Origin: CAZOVB01 sp964583095
GTDB taxonomy: Bacteria; Planctomycetota; Phycisphaerae; SM23-33
Direction: 5' to 3'
Assembly (NCBI GenBank): GCA_964583095.1
Contig: CAZOVB010000083.1
Coordinates: 1-17,927 of the forward strand
DNA length: 17,927 nucleotides
The number at the start of each line of letters is the position of its first letter. Position 1 is the first letter of the stretch. The notes below the pieces were generated by a model. It had not been told where the DNA came from, ran no database searches, and saw only the letters and a list, made by a program, of their open reading frames with translations. This document shows, piece after piece, positions 6,695 through 13,950 of the stretch. Made by a program: the position numbers and the translations under genes.

Positions 6695-8962
6695 ATGAGA
6701 CCCCATCTTGCCATCATCCTGTGCACGGCGACATTTGTAATGGCCCTGTTTTCGACGGCCCGGGCACAGGAGAACCCATTCATCCCCACCGAGGAAAACA
6801 GTTGGGCCTTCCCGACCGACAGCGACGTGGATGCCGAAGGTCCGATCGATCTGCGCAGTCTCAACGAGCCAGAGGCAGGAGAGTACGGGTTCATCCGCCT
6901 CTCGGAGGACAAGCGCGGATTCGTCCGCGGCGATGGAAAGCCGATCCGCTTCTGGGCGACCCACAGCACCAACATCCGCCGGATGAGCGACGAGGAGGTC
7001 CGTCTGTACTGCCGCTTCCTGGCGCGAATGGGGGTCAATCTCGGCCTGGCCGGTTCCGCACTGCAACCCGAACCGAACCAGCCGGATATCAACAAGACCC
7101 ATCCGGGCAAGCTCGATGAAACGTGGCGGATGGTGGCTGCGTTCAAGGAACAGGGCATCTACTCGGAAATCCGCGGGACCTGGTTTTACGGAGGCTTTGC
7201 GAAGGTTACGGGAATCGACGGTTACAAGGCCAACGACGGGATGCCGGGAGTGATCTTCTTCTCCCCCAAGCTCCAGGAAGCCTACAAGGCATGGATGAAG
7301 GATCTTCTTACCAGGAAGAACCCGTACACAGGTGTGGCCCTGAAGGACGATCCGGCCCTGGCGATGATCACCTTCTTCAACGAAGATACGCTGCTGTTCT
7401 ATACCTTCGGTTCGCTGCGGGGCAAGCCTCTGGCCAACGCACAGAGCCACTTCGCCCAGTGGGCCATCGAGAAGTACGGCTCGCTGGAAAAGGCGATGGA
7501 GGCCTGGGGAGACAGAGAGGCCCAGGGCGACGATCTCCAGGCCAAGCGGCTTGGTTTCCTCTCCTGGTGGTTCGCCGGTCCGCAAGGCCGAAAGGAACTG
7601 CCCAACCCAAGGCGCTTGCAGGATCAGATGATCTTCGCCGCCAAGATCCAGCGGGAATATTACACCGAAATGAAACGCTGGCTCCACGAGGATCTGGGCT
7701 GCCGGCAACTGGTGATGACCAGCAACTTTCGGCCCGCGATTCCCTCTCTGATGCAGGACCTGGAGAACTGGGTGAAGTCGGCTGGAGATGTGGTCATCCT
7801 CAACAGCTATCCCGGGGCGGTCAATCATTACGGGCCCAAACGGGGCTACATGATCCAGACCGGAGACATCTTCCAGTCGATCTCCATGACCCGCCAGCCT
7901 CTGGAACTGGCCCAGGCGCATCGACAGGTGGCCGGGCATCCCTTTATGGTCAGCGAGACTCTCTGGGCCAACCCCAGCGAATTCACCAACGAAAGCGCGC
8001 TGCTCCACGCAATCTATACCAACGTGCCCAACATGGCCGGGTCTTCCTTCGCCGGGCCGCGGAACATCGGTTTCGGCGGTTCCAGGGGGTACTTCTTCCC
8101 CTTTGGAAGCCAGGGCAAGGGCTTTCCGATCCAGAAATGGAACTCCTCCGAGCCGGGCCATCTATTGGGGTACCCGGCCGCGGCGTTGATCGCCCGGCGA
8201 GGCTACGGCGTGCAGAAGGAGCCAGCCATCCTGGAGCGTCGCACCTTCGAGGAACTGGTCTCCCTGGAGATGCCTCTTTTGCCCGAGGGCCTGGACTTCG
8301 ATCCGCTCTACGCCGATGACAACCCGGATGCTGCCCAGGGCCAGCCCCAATCGAAGATGCCCCCGGAGGCCTACCTGATGGGGCCGGTCATGGTGGAGTT
8401 CGCCCAGGGCGAGGACCAGGTCGCCCAGGCCGTTCGAGACTACGACCGCACCAATCCCGTCGTTACCAGCCTCGATGGCGCCGTGCGCTGCGACCGATCC
8501 AAGGGCCTGGTAACCCTCGACGTGCCCGAGGCGCAGGTGGCTGTCGGGTTCCTCGGTGGCGCCGGGGAGGTGAAACTCAGCGACGTGACGTTCAAATCGT
8601 CCAATGAGCACATCGGCATTGCCGTAGTGTCCCTGGATGGCCAGCCGATCGCCGACTCGGGCAGGCTGTTTGTCCAGATCACCCCCCGCGCGCGTCCCAC
8701 CGGCTGGAAGATCGAGGCAGCCACTCACGAGGATAAGAAGAAAGGCCGGACCATCCAGGGCTGGAAGATCCTCAGCACAGGCAAGATGCCGTACCGCGTC
8801 GAGAACATTCAGGGCCGGCTGCTCATCGACAACGCTCGTCTCAAGACGCTCAAGATCCTCGACCCGGCCGGCGGAGTCCGACAGAGCCGGGATTTGACCG
8901 TCACCGACGGCGCGGTCCGCCTGGAGCTTCTGCCCGAGGCCCCCTGGCTGATCCTGGAGTGA
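6695..8962 (+). CDS. Secreted glycoside hydrolase-like protein, clan GH-A type (beta/alpha)8 barrel
   Basis: The 755-residue protein has a signal peptide (MRPHLAIILCTATFVMALFSTARA, cleavage near residue 24). The sequence GFVRGDGKPIRFWATHSTNIRRMSDEEV (76-103), followed by FLARMGVNLG, is the usual entry into a cellulase/beta-galactosidase-like TIM barrel. AMITFFNEDT (223-232) supplies the Asn229-Glu230 pair expected of the acid/base, and PFMVSETLW (417-425) offers Glu421 as nucleophile. A beta-rich C-terminal region (about 590-755) probably packs as an accessory domain. I cannot place it in a numbered GH family. The frame is open from 6623, but the ATG at 6695 has CGGAG about seven bases upstream and begins the signal peptide. 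It is divergent from the Gfo/Idh/MocA gene. The substrate is unknown; the context suggests plant or algal polysaccharide. Confidence 0.8.
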   Translation: MRPHLAIILCTATFVMALFSTARAQENPFIPTEENSWAFPTDSDVDAEGPIDLRSLNEPEAGEYGFIRLSEDKRGFVRGDGKPIRFWATHSTNIRRMSDEEVRLYCRFLARMGVNLGLAGSALQPEPNQPDINKTHPGKLDETWRMVAAFKEQGIYSEIRGTWFYGGFAKVTGIDGYKANDGMPGVIFFSPKLQEAYKAWMKDLLTRKNPYTGVALKDDPALAMITFFNEDTLLFYTFGSLRGKPLANAQSHFAQWAIEKYGSLEKAMEAWGDREAQGDDLQAKRLGFLSWWFAGPQGRKELPNPRRLQDQMIFAAKIQREYYTEMKRWLHEDLGCRQLVMTSNFRPAIPSLMQDLENWVKSAGDVVILNSYPGAVNHYGPKRGYMIQTGDIFQSISMTRQPLELAQAHRQVAGHPFMVSETLWANPSEFTNESALLHAIYTNVPNMAGSSFAGPRNIGFGGSRGYFFPFGSQGKGFPIQKWNSSEPGHLLGYPAAALIARRGYGVQKEPAILERRTFEELVSLEMPLLPEGLDFDPLYADDNPDAAQGQPQSKMPPEAYLMGPVMVEFAQGEDQVAQAVRDYDRTNPVVTSLDGAVRCDRSKGLVTLDVPEAQVAVGFLGGAGEVKLSDVTFKSSNEHIGIAVVSLDGQPIADSGRLFVQITPRARPTGWKIEAATHEDKKKGRTIQGWKILSTGKMPYRVENIQGRLLIDNARLKTLKILDPAGGVRQSRDLTVTDGAVRLELLPEAPWLILE

Positions 8963-9073
8963 GCCTGAGCAGCCAAATTCCTGCGCTGCAACCTGGAGGC
9001 AGCTGACTTTCCTGCCCTCTGGCAGGGCGGGGCGGGGGTCTGTAGAATGGAAGCCTTGCTGGAAGGAGCCTTA

Positions 9074-9541
9074 ATGATAGAACAAGCCGACCTGGGGAAG
9101 CTCGACGAACTGCTCGAGAAGGTCCGCGAGTACCCGGACCCGAGGCGGGCCTCGGCTGAGTGGAAGCAGATCTACGCCCTGCTGGGAAAGAGCGACCTGC
9201 CCACCCGAAGCTACCAGCACGTGGTGGGCATGCGCGATGTGGCCGGGCTCGATACGCTGCTGAGCGAACTCCATCGGGCCCCCGATACGACCGGTGAGGA
9301 AGACGCCCCGGACCCGGGCGAGTGCAAAAAGGCCCTGGCTGCCTTTCGGAAGCGCGCGAAGCTCACGCGCCTTGACGATGAGTCCCAACTGGGGCGAGGT
9401 CCGCTTTCCAAGGGCGCCGACAAGAGCTTGTCCGCCATCACGCCCCCGACCGGGTGGCCCGAGGAGGTCTGGCAGCACCTGGTCCGCCAGGGCAGGCTCC
9501 GTTACGTGGGCCACGGCATGTACGAACTGGTGGAGCAGTAA
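9074..9541 (+). CDS. Hypothetical protein, 155 residues
   Basis: I do not recognise this family. The start is well supported: AAGGAG lies five bases before the ATG at 9074, and the frame from 9047 is less likely. The protein is charged and mostly helical by eye: an N-terminal helix rich in Leu and Glu (LGKLDELLEKVREY), a middle segment beginning GKSDLPTRSYQHVVGMRDV, an acidic linker near 75-85, a Lys/Arg-rich helix (KKALAAFRKRAKL), and a C-terminal unit beginning WPEEVWQHLVRQGRLRY that resembles a small winged-helix end. There is no signal peptide, membrane span or cysteine cluster, so it is probably cytoplasmic. It follows the glycosidase by 111 bases and may share its transcript. It converges with the DUF1080 gene across the terminator at 9577-9611. 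Confidence 0.7.
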   Translation: MIEQADLGKLDELLEKVREYPDPRRASAEWKQIYALLGKSDLPTRSYQHVVGMRDVAGLDTLLSELHRAPDTTGEEDAPDPGECKKALAAFRKRAKLTRLDDESQLGRGPLSKGADKSLSAITPPTGWPEEVWQHLVRQGRLRYVGHGMYELVEQ

Positions 9542-9576
9542 GCGCCGAGGCGGGGACAAAGAGACCGAAAAAAACC

Positions 9577-9611
9577 AGCGCCCGGACCGTTTAGCAAACC
9601 GTCCGGGCGCT
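9577..9611 (-). terminator. Strong rho-independent terminator of the DUF1080 gene
   Basis: Eleven perfect base pairs (9577-9587 with 9601-9611) are extended, past one C-C mismatch, by four more pairs around an AGC loop. On the minus strand a run of seven T follows within two bases. It lies 31 bases after the DUF1080 stop codon and closes the minus-strand group 12863-9642. Confidence 0.88.
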
Positions 9612-9641
9612 GCTGCATTCAAGGCTGAATGCGGACTTGGT

Positions 9642-10391
9642 CTATTCCTGGTCGTAGCCGGTCAGCGGGCGGAACCAGATGTTGCGAAAGCGCACCAGGT
9701 CGCCGTGGTCCTGAAGGCGAAGCGGGGCGGTGGGGCCGTGGGGCTTGTACTCCGCCAGCTTCTTGTGCTGCGTGGGGCCCTGGAGGGGTTGATCGTGGTG
9801 CAACAGCACGCCGTTGAGGATCACCGTCACTCGGGCCGGCGTTACCAGCTTGTTGTCCTCGAAGCGGGGAGCGATCCAGATGATGTCGTAGCTCTGCCAT
9901 TTGCCCGGCTCGCGACAGGCATTGACCAGCGGCGGGAACTGCCCGTAAATCGCACCGGTCGTGCCGTCGGCGTAGGTGGGGTTGTTGTAGCAGTCCAGGA
10001 CCTGGATTTCGTACATGCCCATCAGGAACACGCCACTGTTGCCGCGGCCCTGGCTTTCGCCCTTGATCTCTTCCGGCTCGGCGAATTCCAGGTGAAGCTG
10101 ACAGTCGCCCAGTTCCTGCTTGGAACAGATGTCGCCGGACTTGGGCACCACCTGCATGAAGCCCTGGCCCAGTTCCCACGGGCAGGCGTCGCCGGCCAGG
10201 CTCTGCCAGTTGTCGAAGGTGTCGCGCGATCCGTCAAAGAGGATCACCGCGTCGCTGGGAGCTGCGCCGGCCTTGTCCTGCGTAGAGGCGGTGGGGGGTG
10301 TGATAACCCGCGGCTGGGGACGAGACGAATCGTGCACGCGGTAGGTGCTTCCGGGAATTACGGGGGTGTCGGTGTAGCCGAGATGCGCCAT
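9642..10391 (-). CDS. DUF1080 family protein (3-keto-disaccharide hydrolase type)
   Basis: The 249-residue protein carries the DUF1080 signature: a jelly-roll (concanavalin-like) fold with AVILFDGSRDTFDNWQ (48-63), RGNSGVFLMGMYEIQVLD (116-133), GAIYGQFPP (146-154), WQSYDIIW (165-172) and RFRNIWFRPL (234-243). The family includes 3-keto-glucoside and 3-keto-disaccharide hydrolases or lyases acting in sugar catabolism. It lacks an N-terminal signal peptide, unlike many planctomycete members, and instead has a 45-residue Pro/Thr-rich lead. The start at 10391 is preceded by an AAGGAAAGGAAA purine stretch. It may be co-transcribed with the cytochrome gene 160 bases upstream, and it ends at a strong terminator. 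The Gfo/Idh/MocA enzyme at 5244 would supply the 3-keto substrate (inference). Catalytic residues are not assigned. Confidence 0.88.
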   Translation of the reverse strand: MAHLGYTDTPVIPGSTYRVHDSSRPQPRVITPPTASTQDKAGAAPSDAVILFDGSRDTFDNWQSLAGDACPWELGQGFMQVVPKSGDICSKQELGDCQLHLEFAEPEEIKGESQGRGNSGVFLMGMYEIQVLDCYNNPTYADGTTGAIYGQFPPLVNACREPGKWQSYDIIWIAPRFEDNKLVTPARVTVILNGVLLHHDQPLQGPTQHKKLAEYKPHGPTAPLRLQDHGDLVRFRNIWFRPLTGYDQE

Positions 10392-10551
10392 GTGTTGGTT
10401 TCCTTTCCTTTGCTGTCGGGTAGGCAGCGATTATCCCTTGTGGGTTTGCAGATGCAAGGCCCGAGGTCGGGTTTTGACGCGTTTGAACCTTTGTCTGCTC
10501 GATCCAGGGCGTCATGGCATTGCCCGGCCGGATCCTGGCTGGCTCCATCGA

Positions 10552-11670
10552 TCAGGGCTTCTCCTGGCGGAAGCGTCTGCCTCCTGGATAGAACAGGCGG
10601 TAATACGCTTCGTCCAGTTCAAACGGATCGACGGGGTCCTTGAGGATATCGAAGCTCTCGGGCAGGGCGCCGTATCGCTTCATTTCCCGAAGGATATCCG
10701 GCACGGGCCTCCAGTTCTCCACCGGAAAGACGCGCTTCCGACGCGCTTGGGCAGCAAGACTGCGCACCTGGGCAAGCAGGGCCTTGTAGTCCGGATCCTG
10801 CCGGTCCTGGAAGATTACATGGGGATCTCCCTCGGTGACCATGTCCTTGGGTCGCTTGTCGGGCTTGCGATTTCGGCACAGCCCCAGGCCTCCTGCCTCC
10901 CGGGCCAGCGGGGCCAGGAGAATCAGCGACTTCTCGGGATTGCTCAAGTTGAAGTAATCCGAGTGGTAGATCCCGAAGGGCCAGGTGGCCCCGGCGTGTC
11001 CGCCCCTGTATTTGCGTTCCTTGCCGCCCAGGTGACACGAGTCGCATCGGCTTTCCAGAACGGCAGTGTCGATCGAGAGGTTAGGCATCAGCGGGGCGTG
11101 GTCCTTGTTGGTCGGATGCGCCCAGGGCATGCCCGTTCCCCCCGTTCGGGTCCCCAGCGAACCATACGTGCCGCTGTACTGGCCGTGCGTGAAGAACCAG
11201 TTCCGAAGCCATCTGAGTTCTTCCGGGCTGGCCTCGACGTCGTGGTGTCCGCCGGTGAACTTGCTCAGAAAGTTCCGCCTGCGCTTCGTGAGCAGCTCCT
11301 TCCGGGCCAGGGAGTGGATCGAGTGATGCACGCCCAGGCCGATGTCGTCACTGAGGACGATCCCGCCGGACGGCTTGTTCCAGTTGTGACAACCGGCGCA
11401 GTGCTTGCCCAGGATCGGCTGGATGTCCCGCGGAAAATGCAGGATGCCGCTTTCGGGCGCTTCATCGAGCGGCTGGATCCGACTGGGTGAACGATCCAAC
11501 GCCTGGAGGGTCAGCGACGGCATCTTGTGCGGCGCCCGGATGCGCTGCTCATGACAGCCCACACAACCGGTGACCTCCCCGGGCATGAGATTGACGAAGC
11601 TCTGCATTTCCTTGAGGTTGTTGCCCTCGGCGTCCAGCGCGATGGTCAGATTCTTGATATAACGGGTCAT
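10552..11670 (-). CDS. Planctomycete-type multihaem c-type cytochrome (HzsA-like C-terminal region)
   Basis: The 372-residue protein has three haem-binding motifs: CVGCH (36-40), CAGCH (91-95) and CDSCH (209-213). The stretch ALDAEGNNLKEMQSFVNLMP (11-30), then RDIQPILGKHCAGCH, TYGSLGTRT and DYFNLSNPEKSLILLAPLA are characteristic of the planctomycete cytochrome family related to the C-terminal half of hydrazine synthase alpha. Full-length relatives carry a beta-propeller in front; here the propeller is a separate gene. The ATG at 11670 overlaps the propeller's stop as ATGA, so translation is coupled. There is no signal peptide, although c-type haems are attached in the periplasm; this is odd unless the two frames are joined by a -1 shift or a mutation split one gene. 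The electron partner is unknown. No other hydrazine synthase genes are present. Confidence 0.8.
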   Translation of the reverse strand: MTRYIKNLTIALDAEGNNLKEMQSFVNLMPGEVTGCVGCHEQRIRAPHKMPSLTLQALDRSPSRIQPLDEAPESGILHFPRDIQPILGKHCAGCHNWNKPSGGIVLSDDIGLGVHHSIHSLARKELLTKRRRNFLSKFTGGHHDVEASPEELRWLRNWFFTHGQYSGTYGSLGTRTGGTGMPWAHPTNKDHAPLMPNLSIDTAVLESRCDSCHLGGKERKYRGGHAGATWPFGIYHSDYFNLSNPEKSLILLAPLAREAGGLGLCRNRKPDKRPKDMVTEGDPHVIFQDRQDPDYKALLAQVRSLAAQARRKRVFPVENWRPVPDILREMKRYGALPESFDILKDPVDPFELDEAYYRLFYPGGRRFRQEKP

Positions 11671-12863
11671 TCGGGCACCTCGAGTTTCCAGATGGAACCG
11701 GCCATGCCGGCTAAGTAAAGCGTGTTTCGTCTGTGGTCCCAGGCGTAGCTGTGTCGCAGCCAGGCCGGGCCCAGCTCCGATCGCCACGCCGTCGGGTCGC
11801 GGTACAGGTCGCAGAGTTTCTTCCAGGTTTTCGCGCCGTCGGTGGTGCGGTAGACGCCGTCTTCGGTGACGACGACCATCTCATCGGCATCGGAGCCGAA
11901 CAGCGGGCCCTGGCGGATCATGGGCAGCTTGGCCCCTTGCAACGACCAGGTCTTGCCCGCGTCGTCCGAGACCAGCATTCCCTGCTCGCCGCCCCAGTAG
12001 AGCTTGCCGTCGAAGAGGACGGGCGTGTAGGCCGCTACAAGGAAGTCCGCCGTCTTCTGGAAGGTTTCTCCGTCGTCGGTGCTGCGTTTCATGCCGTCGA
12101 AGTCGCCCAGAAGGACCGCCCCTTGTGCGATTCCGTAGCCCAGCACGTGGTGGTCGACAAATCGCTGATAGGACTGGGGTTCATAAGCCTTGATATATTC
12201 GATGTTGCAATCGGGCTGCTGAATCCCGGCGATTTCGGTCTTGAGAGCTTCGAACCTTTTGCCCCCGTCGTGGCTGACTGAAAGGTCAGGCCGGACTCGG
12301 GGCTGTGCAATCATGTGCTTGGGCGTCTCGTCGGACCAGTCGACCATGCCGTGGCGCCACCCGGCCAGGCCTCCCAGCGCCTTGGGCCGATCGATCTCGT
12401 GCCAGGTCTTGCCGGCGTCTATCGTGCAGGCGCTTCGCGGCTTGTTGTGAGCCGGGCCGGGCGGTCCGACACGGAACGCCGCGATCCGCCCGGGACGGTT
12501 CGGATCCACCTGCAGGCTGAACGGTCGAGTCCAGCCTCCGGCGACCTCGCCCTCGTCCAGCCGCGTCCAACTCTTCCCGCCGTCGCTGCTGCGATAGAGC
12601 CCCCAGGGCGGGCCGTTGAGCCCGGCCAGCAGGTCTCCGCTGTGGCGATCGACGGCCAGGCCTCCCACGCCCCGGGCACCGGGGATCTCGTGGCTGTAGC
12701 CTTCCAGACTGCCCGTCAGATTCCCGGTGATGTTCACCCATTCCGGCGCCTCGGCCAAGGCTGTAGCGGGTAACAGAACCGTAAGGGCCAGGAGGAGCCC
12801 GACAGCGCTGCCCAAAGCCAGCCGATCGGGTTGCCAGGAGCCTGTTCTGTGTCGAAACTGCAT
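11667..12863 (-). CDS. Exported Asp-box (BNR/sortilin-type) beta-propeller protein
   Basis: The 398-residue protein starts with a signal peptide (basic start, GSAVGLLLALTVLLPATALA, cleavage near residue 37). It carries at least six Asp-box motifs (Ser-x-Asp-x-Gly-x-Thr-Trp type): YRSSDGGKSWTRL, CTIDAGKTWHEI, SVSHDGGKRFEAL, KRSTDDGETFQKT, LVSDDAGKTWSLQ and YRTTDGAKTWKKL. That pattern gives a six- or seven-bladed propeller like the sialidase and VPS10 folds. No sialidase catalytic set is evident, so a binding or scaffold role is likelier. It overlaps the cytochrome gene by four bases (ATGA), and the two probably act together in the periplasm. The start at 12863 lacks a good Shine-Dalgarno, and the mosaic region begins immediately upstream, so the native promoter may have been lost. 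Confidence 0.78.
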   Translation of the reverse strand: MQFRHRTGSWQPDRLALGSAVGLLLALTVLLPATALAEAPEWVNITGNLTGSLEGYSHEIPGARGVGGLAVDRHSGDLLAGLNGPPWGLYRSSDGGKSWTRLDEGEVAGGWTRPFSLQVDPNRPGRIAAFRVGPPGPAHNKPRSACTIDAGKTWHEIDRPKALGGLAGWRHGMVDWSDETPKHMIAQPRVRPDLSVSHDGGKRFEALKTEIAGIQQPDCNIEYIKAYEPQSYQRFVDHHVLGYGIAQGAVLLGDFDGMKRSTDDGETFQKTADFLVAAYTPVLFDGKLYWGGEQGMLVSDDAGKTWSLQGAKLPMIRQGPLFGSDADEMVVVTEDGVYRTTDGAKTWKKLCDLYRDPTAWRSELGPAWLRHSYAWDHRRNTLYLAGMAGSIWKLEVPE

Positions 12864-12865
12864 GG

Positions 12866-12970
12866 AATGTCCGACAAGCCCCGTCCGCCAAGCTTATCGA
12901 GCAGATCAAGCAAGGCATCCAGATCAAGCATTCGGACCTCGACCGTTTCGGCGGCCTGAGCAAGTCGTGA
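12866..12970 (+). pseudogene. C-terminal remnant of an unidentified gene
   Basis: The frame ending at TGA 12968-12970 reads SAKLIEQIKQGIQIKHSDL and then ends DRFGGLSKS. It looks protein-like, but has no start codon before it runs into the 5' end of the opposing propeller gene. Its stop overlaps the next start as TGATG, a tight spacing common in phage and operon gene strings. I read it as the tail of a gene whose front was lost at the junction near 12865. The family is unknown. Confidence 0.35.
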
Positions 12971-13155
12971 TGAAGTGGGTGATCGCCATCCTGACCGCCT
13001 TCTTCCAGGCCCTCCTGCCGTGGGTCTCCAAGCAGCGGCCCACGGCCCAGGACGCCGACCCGGACCGCCCGACCCGTGACCACCTGCGGGCGAAGGTCCG
13101 CCAGCACTTTGGCACGTCGAAGCCGCAAGGCGAAGACGGCTGGGGCAAACCATGA
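12970..13155 (+). CDS. Small membrane-anchored protein, prophage-like
   Basis: The 61-residue protein begins MKWVIAILTAFFQALLPWVS, one hydrophobic segment, and continues with a charged tail (KQRPTAQDADPDRPTRDHLR, then a short Lys/Gly-rich end). Short proteins of this form, one N-terminal helix then a DxxTRDxLRxK-like tail, are familiar to me from phage-like gene strings in planctomycete genomes, but I cannot name the family. The start overlaps the stop of the preceding remnant (TGATG). The stop overlaps another ATG at 13152 (ATGA). A holin-like or structural accessory role is conceivable and unproven. Confidence 0.55.
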   Translation: MKWVIAILTAFFQALLPWVSKQRPTAQDADPDRPTRDHLRAKVRQHFGTSKPQGEDGWGKP

Positions 13156-13184
13156 GAACCGCAAAAGACGTTAGCTTCTACCGC

Positions 13185-13397
13185 TCACTCGCTCCCACGT
13201 CCTTTTCGACGCTCCGCGACTTTTTCGAGGATGGTGCCAATGATCAACACAACCAGAAACATGAGCGCCATGATGGCGAAGCGTCCGGCGGCCTCCATGC
13301 GCGCATCGGTCTTGTCAGAGAAATGGAAACGAACTGCATACGCGCCTATCCCAAGGCAGTAAAGCAGCCAGATGATATGTCGAGCTTTAACTTTCAT
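13185..13397 (-). CDS. Small two-helix membrane protein, 70 residues
   Basis: The minus-strand frame encodes a basic N-terminus (MKVKAR), a first membrane helix (HIIWLLYCLGIGAYAVRF), a charged loop, a second helix (FAIMALMFLVVLIIGTI) and a basic tail. This alternation of hydrophobic and charged blocks is much more protein-like than the plus-strand frame across the same bases. Base composition is visibly less GC-rich than in the neighbours, consistent with separate origin. A weak AGGG lies about eight bases before the ATG. It lies opposite to, and between, two plus-strand phage-like genes, as if inserted. The function is unknown. Confidence 0.5.
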   Translation of the reverse strand: MKVKARHIIWLLYCLGIGAYAVRFHFSDKTDARMEAAGRFAIMALMFLVVLIIGTILEKVAERRKGRGSE

Positions 13398-13504
13398 CGT
13401 CGAACCCTATGCCAGAGGGTAACGATCCTGCTATCGCCCGGCAAGCCCCTTAAGCAGACGCGATCTGCGTCAACCGGCGACCTGCCGGTCGTGGAGGTGC
13501 AGAA

Positions 13505-13717
13505 ATGATCCGCAAGCTGATCTCGTTCCTGTTGCCCATCCTGCTGTTGGCCGGCTGCACGCGGACGGTCTACGTCCCGCACGGCACGCCGGTGCGTCTG
13601 CGTGAGACGGTCAAGGACGTGAAGGTCTGGGTGAAAGACGCCGACGGCGAACCGGTCGCGGGTCGCATGACCCTGTATGAGGGCTGGTACTCCCTTCCGT
13701 TGGACGAGGAAGAGTAA
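13505..13717 (+). CDS. Small lipoprotein, prophage-like
   Basis: The 70-residue protein has a type II signal peptide with lipobox (MIRKLISFLLPILLLAG, then Cys18; motif LLAGC). The mature part beginning RTVYVPHGTPVRLRETV continues with VWVKDADGEPVAGRMTL, ending in WYSLPLDEEE. This compact pattern (VYVPHG, VRLRETV, VWVKDADG, GWY) is one I associate with small lipoproteins in planctomycete phage-like regions, with no known function. A strong Shine-Dalgarno (GGAGGTG) lies six bases upstream. The start overlaps the stop of a plus-strand frame at 13506-13508 (ATGA), suggesting it once followed another gene directly. The product would be lipid-anchored in a membrane. Confidence 0.65.
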   Translation: MIRKLISFLLPILLLAGCTRTVYVPHGTPVRLRETVKDVKVWVKDADGEPVAGRMTLYEGWYSLPLDEEE

Positions 13718-13731
13718 TGCCGCGCGGCCGA

Positions 13732-13950
13732 TCAAGGCATCATGGGGATATCGAGTTGTACCTCGAGTGGGCCAATGCATTCTATTACGCCGCTGGGAAA
13801 CCGGAGGTTGCGCATCGTGATGCTGACAGTCTTTCCGCCGGGTGGCTTGGGTGGCCCGTCTATGGGCTCGCAGATCAACTCTCCAGCAACTGCCGCCTGA
13901 CCCTCCGGCGGCGGAGGCTGGGCACCGCCACGTTGCCGCAACGGAGGGTA
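13732..13950 (-). other. Open stretch without recognised gene
   Basis: The minus strand is open here and reads protein-like near its end (AVAGELICEP, KTVSITMRNLRFPSGVIECI), fused in frame to the permease remnant upstream at about 13950. The plus strand is also open from an ATG at 13717 that overlaps the lipoprotein stop (TAATG), giving MPRGRSRHHG followed by DIELYLEWAN. I cannot decide which strand, if either, is coding. The simplest view is a remnant of a gene joined to the permease fragment by rearrangement. Confidence 0.3.

Noticed and set aside
6491..8161. Long minus-strand open frame (556 codons) opposite the glycosidase
   Set aside because: It is a shadow of the GC-rich glycosidase gene: no Shine-Dalgarno, no family motifs, and a residue mix typical of antisense reading. 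The plus frame has a signal peptide and active-site motifs.
9014..9029. CCTGCC-CTCT-GGCAGG hairpin after the glycosidase as a terminator
   Set aside because: The stem is only six pairs and is followed by G-rich sequence without a T-tract on either strand, so I do not call it.
10392..10551. Intergenic gap between the cytochrome and DUF1080 genes
   Set aside because: I looked for a small gene, RNA or promoter. I found only a purine-rich Shine-Dalgarno next to 10391 and nothing else convincing.
10552..12863. Hydrazine synthase (anammox) locus
   Set aside because: The similarity to the HzsA C-terminal region is of the broad planctomycete cytochrome family. The other synthase subunits and any nitrogen-cycle genes are absent, so an anammox role is not supported.
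13152..13508. Plus-strand 118-codon frame between the two phage-like genes
   Set aside because: It has ATGA overlaps at both ends, but the middle reads as Ser/Arg/His-rich antisense of a convincing membrane protein. It is kept as a finding rather than a gene.
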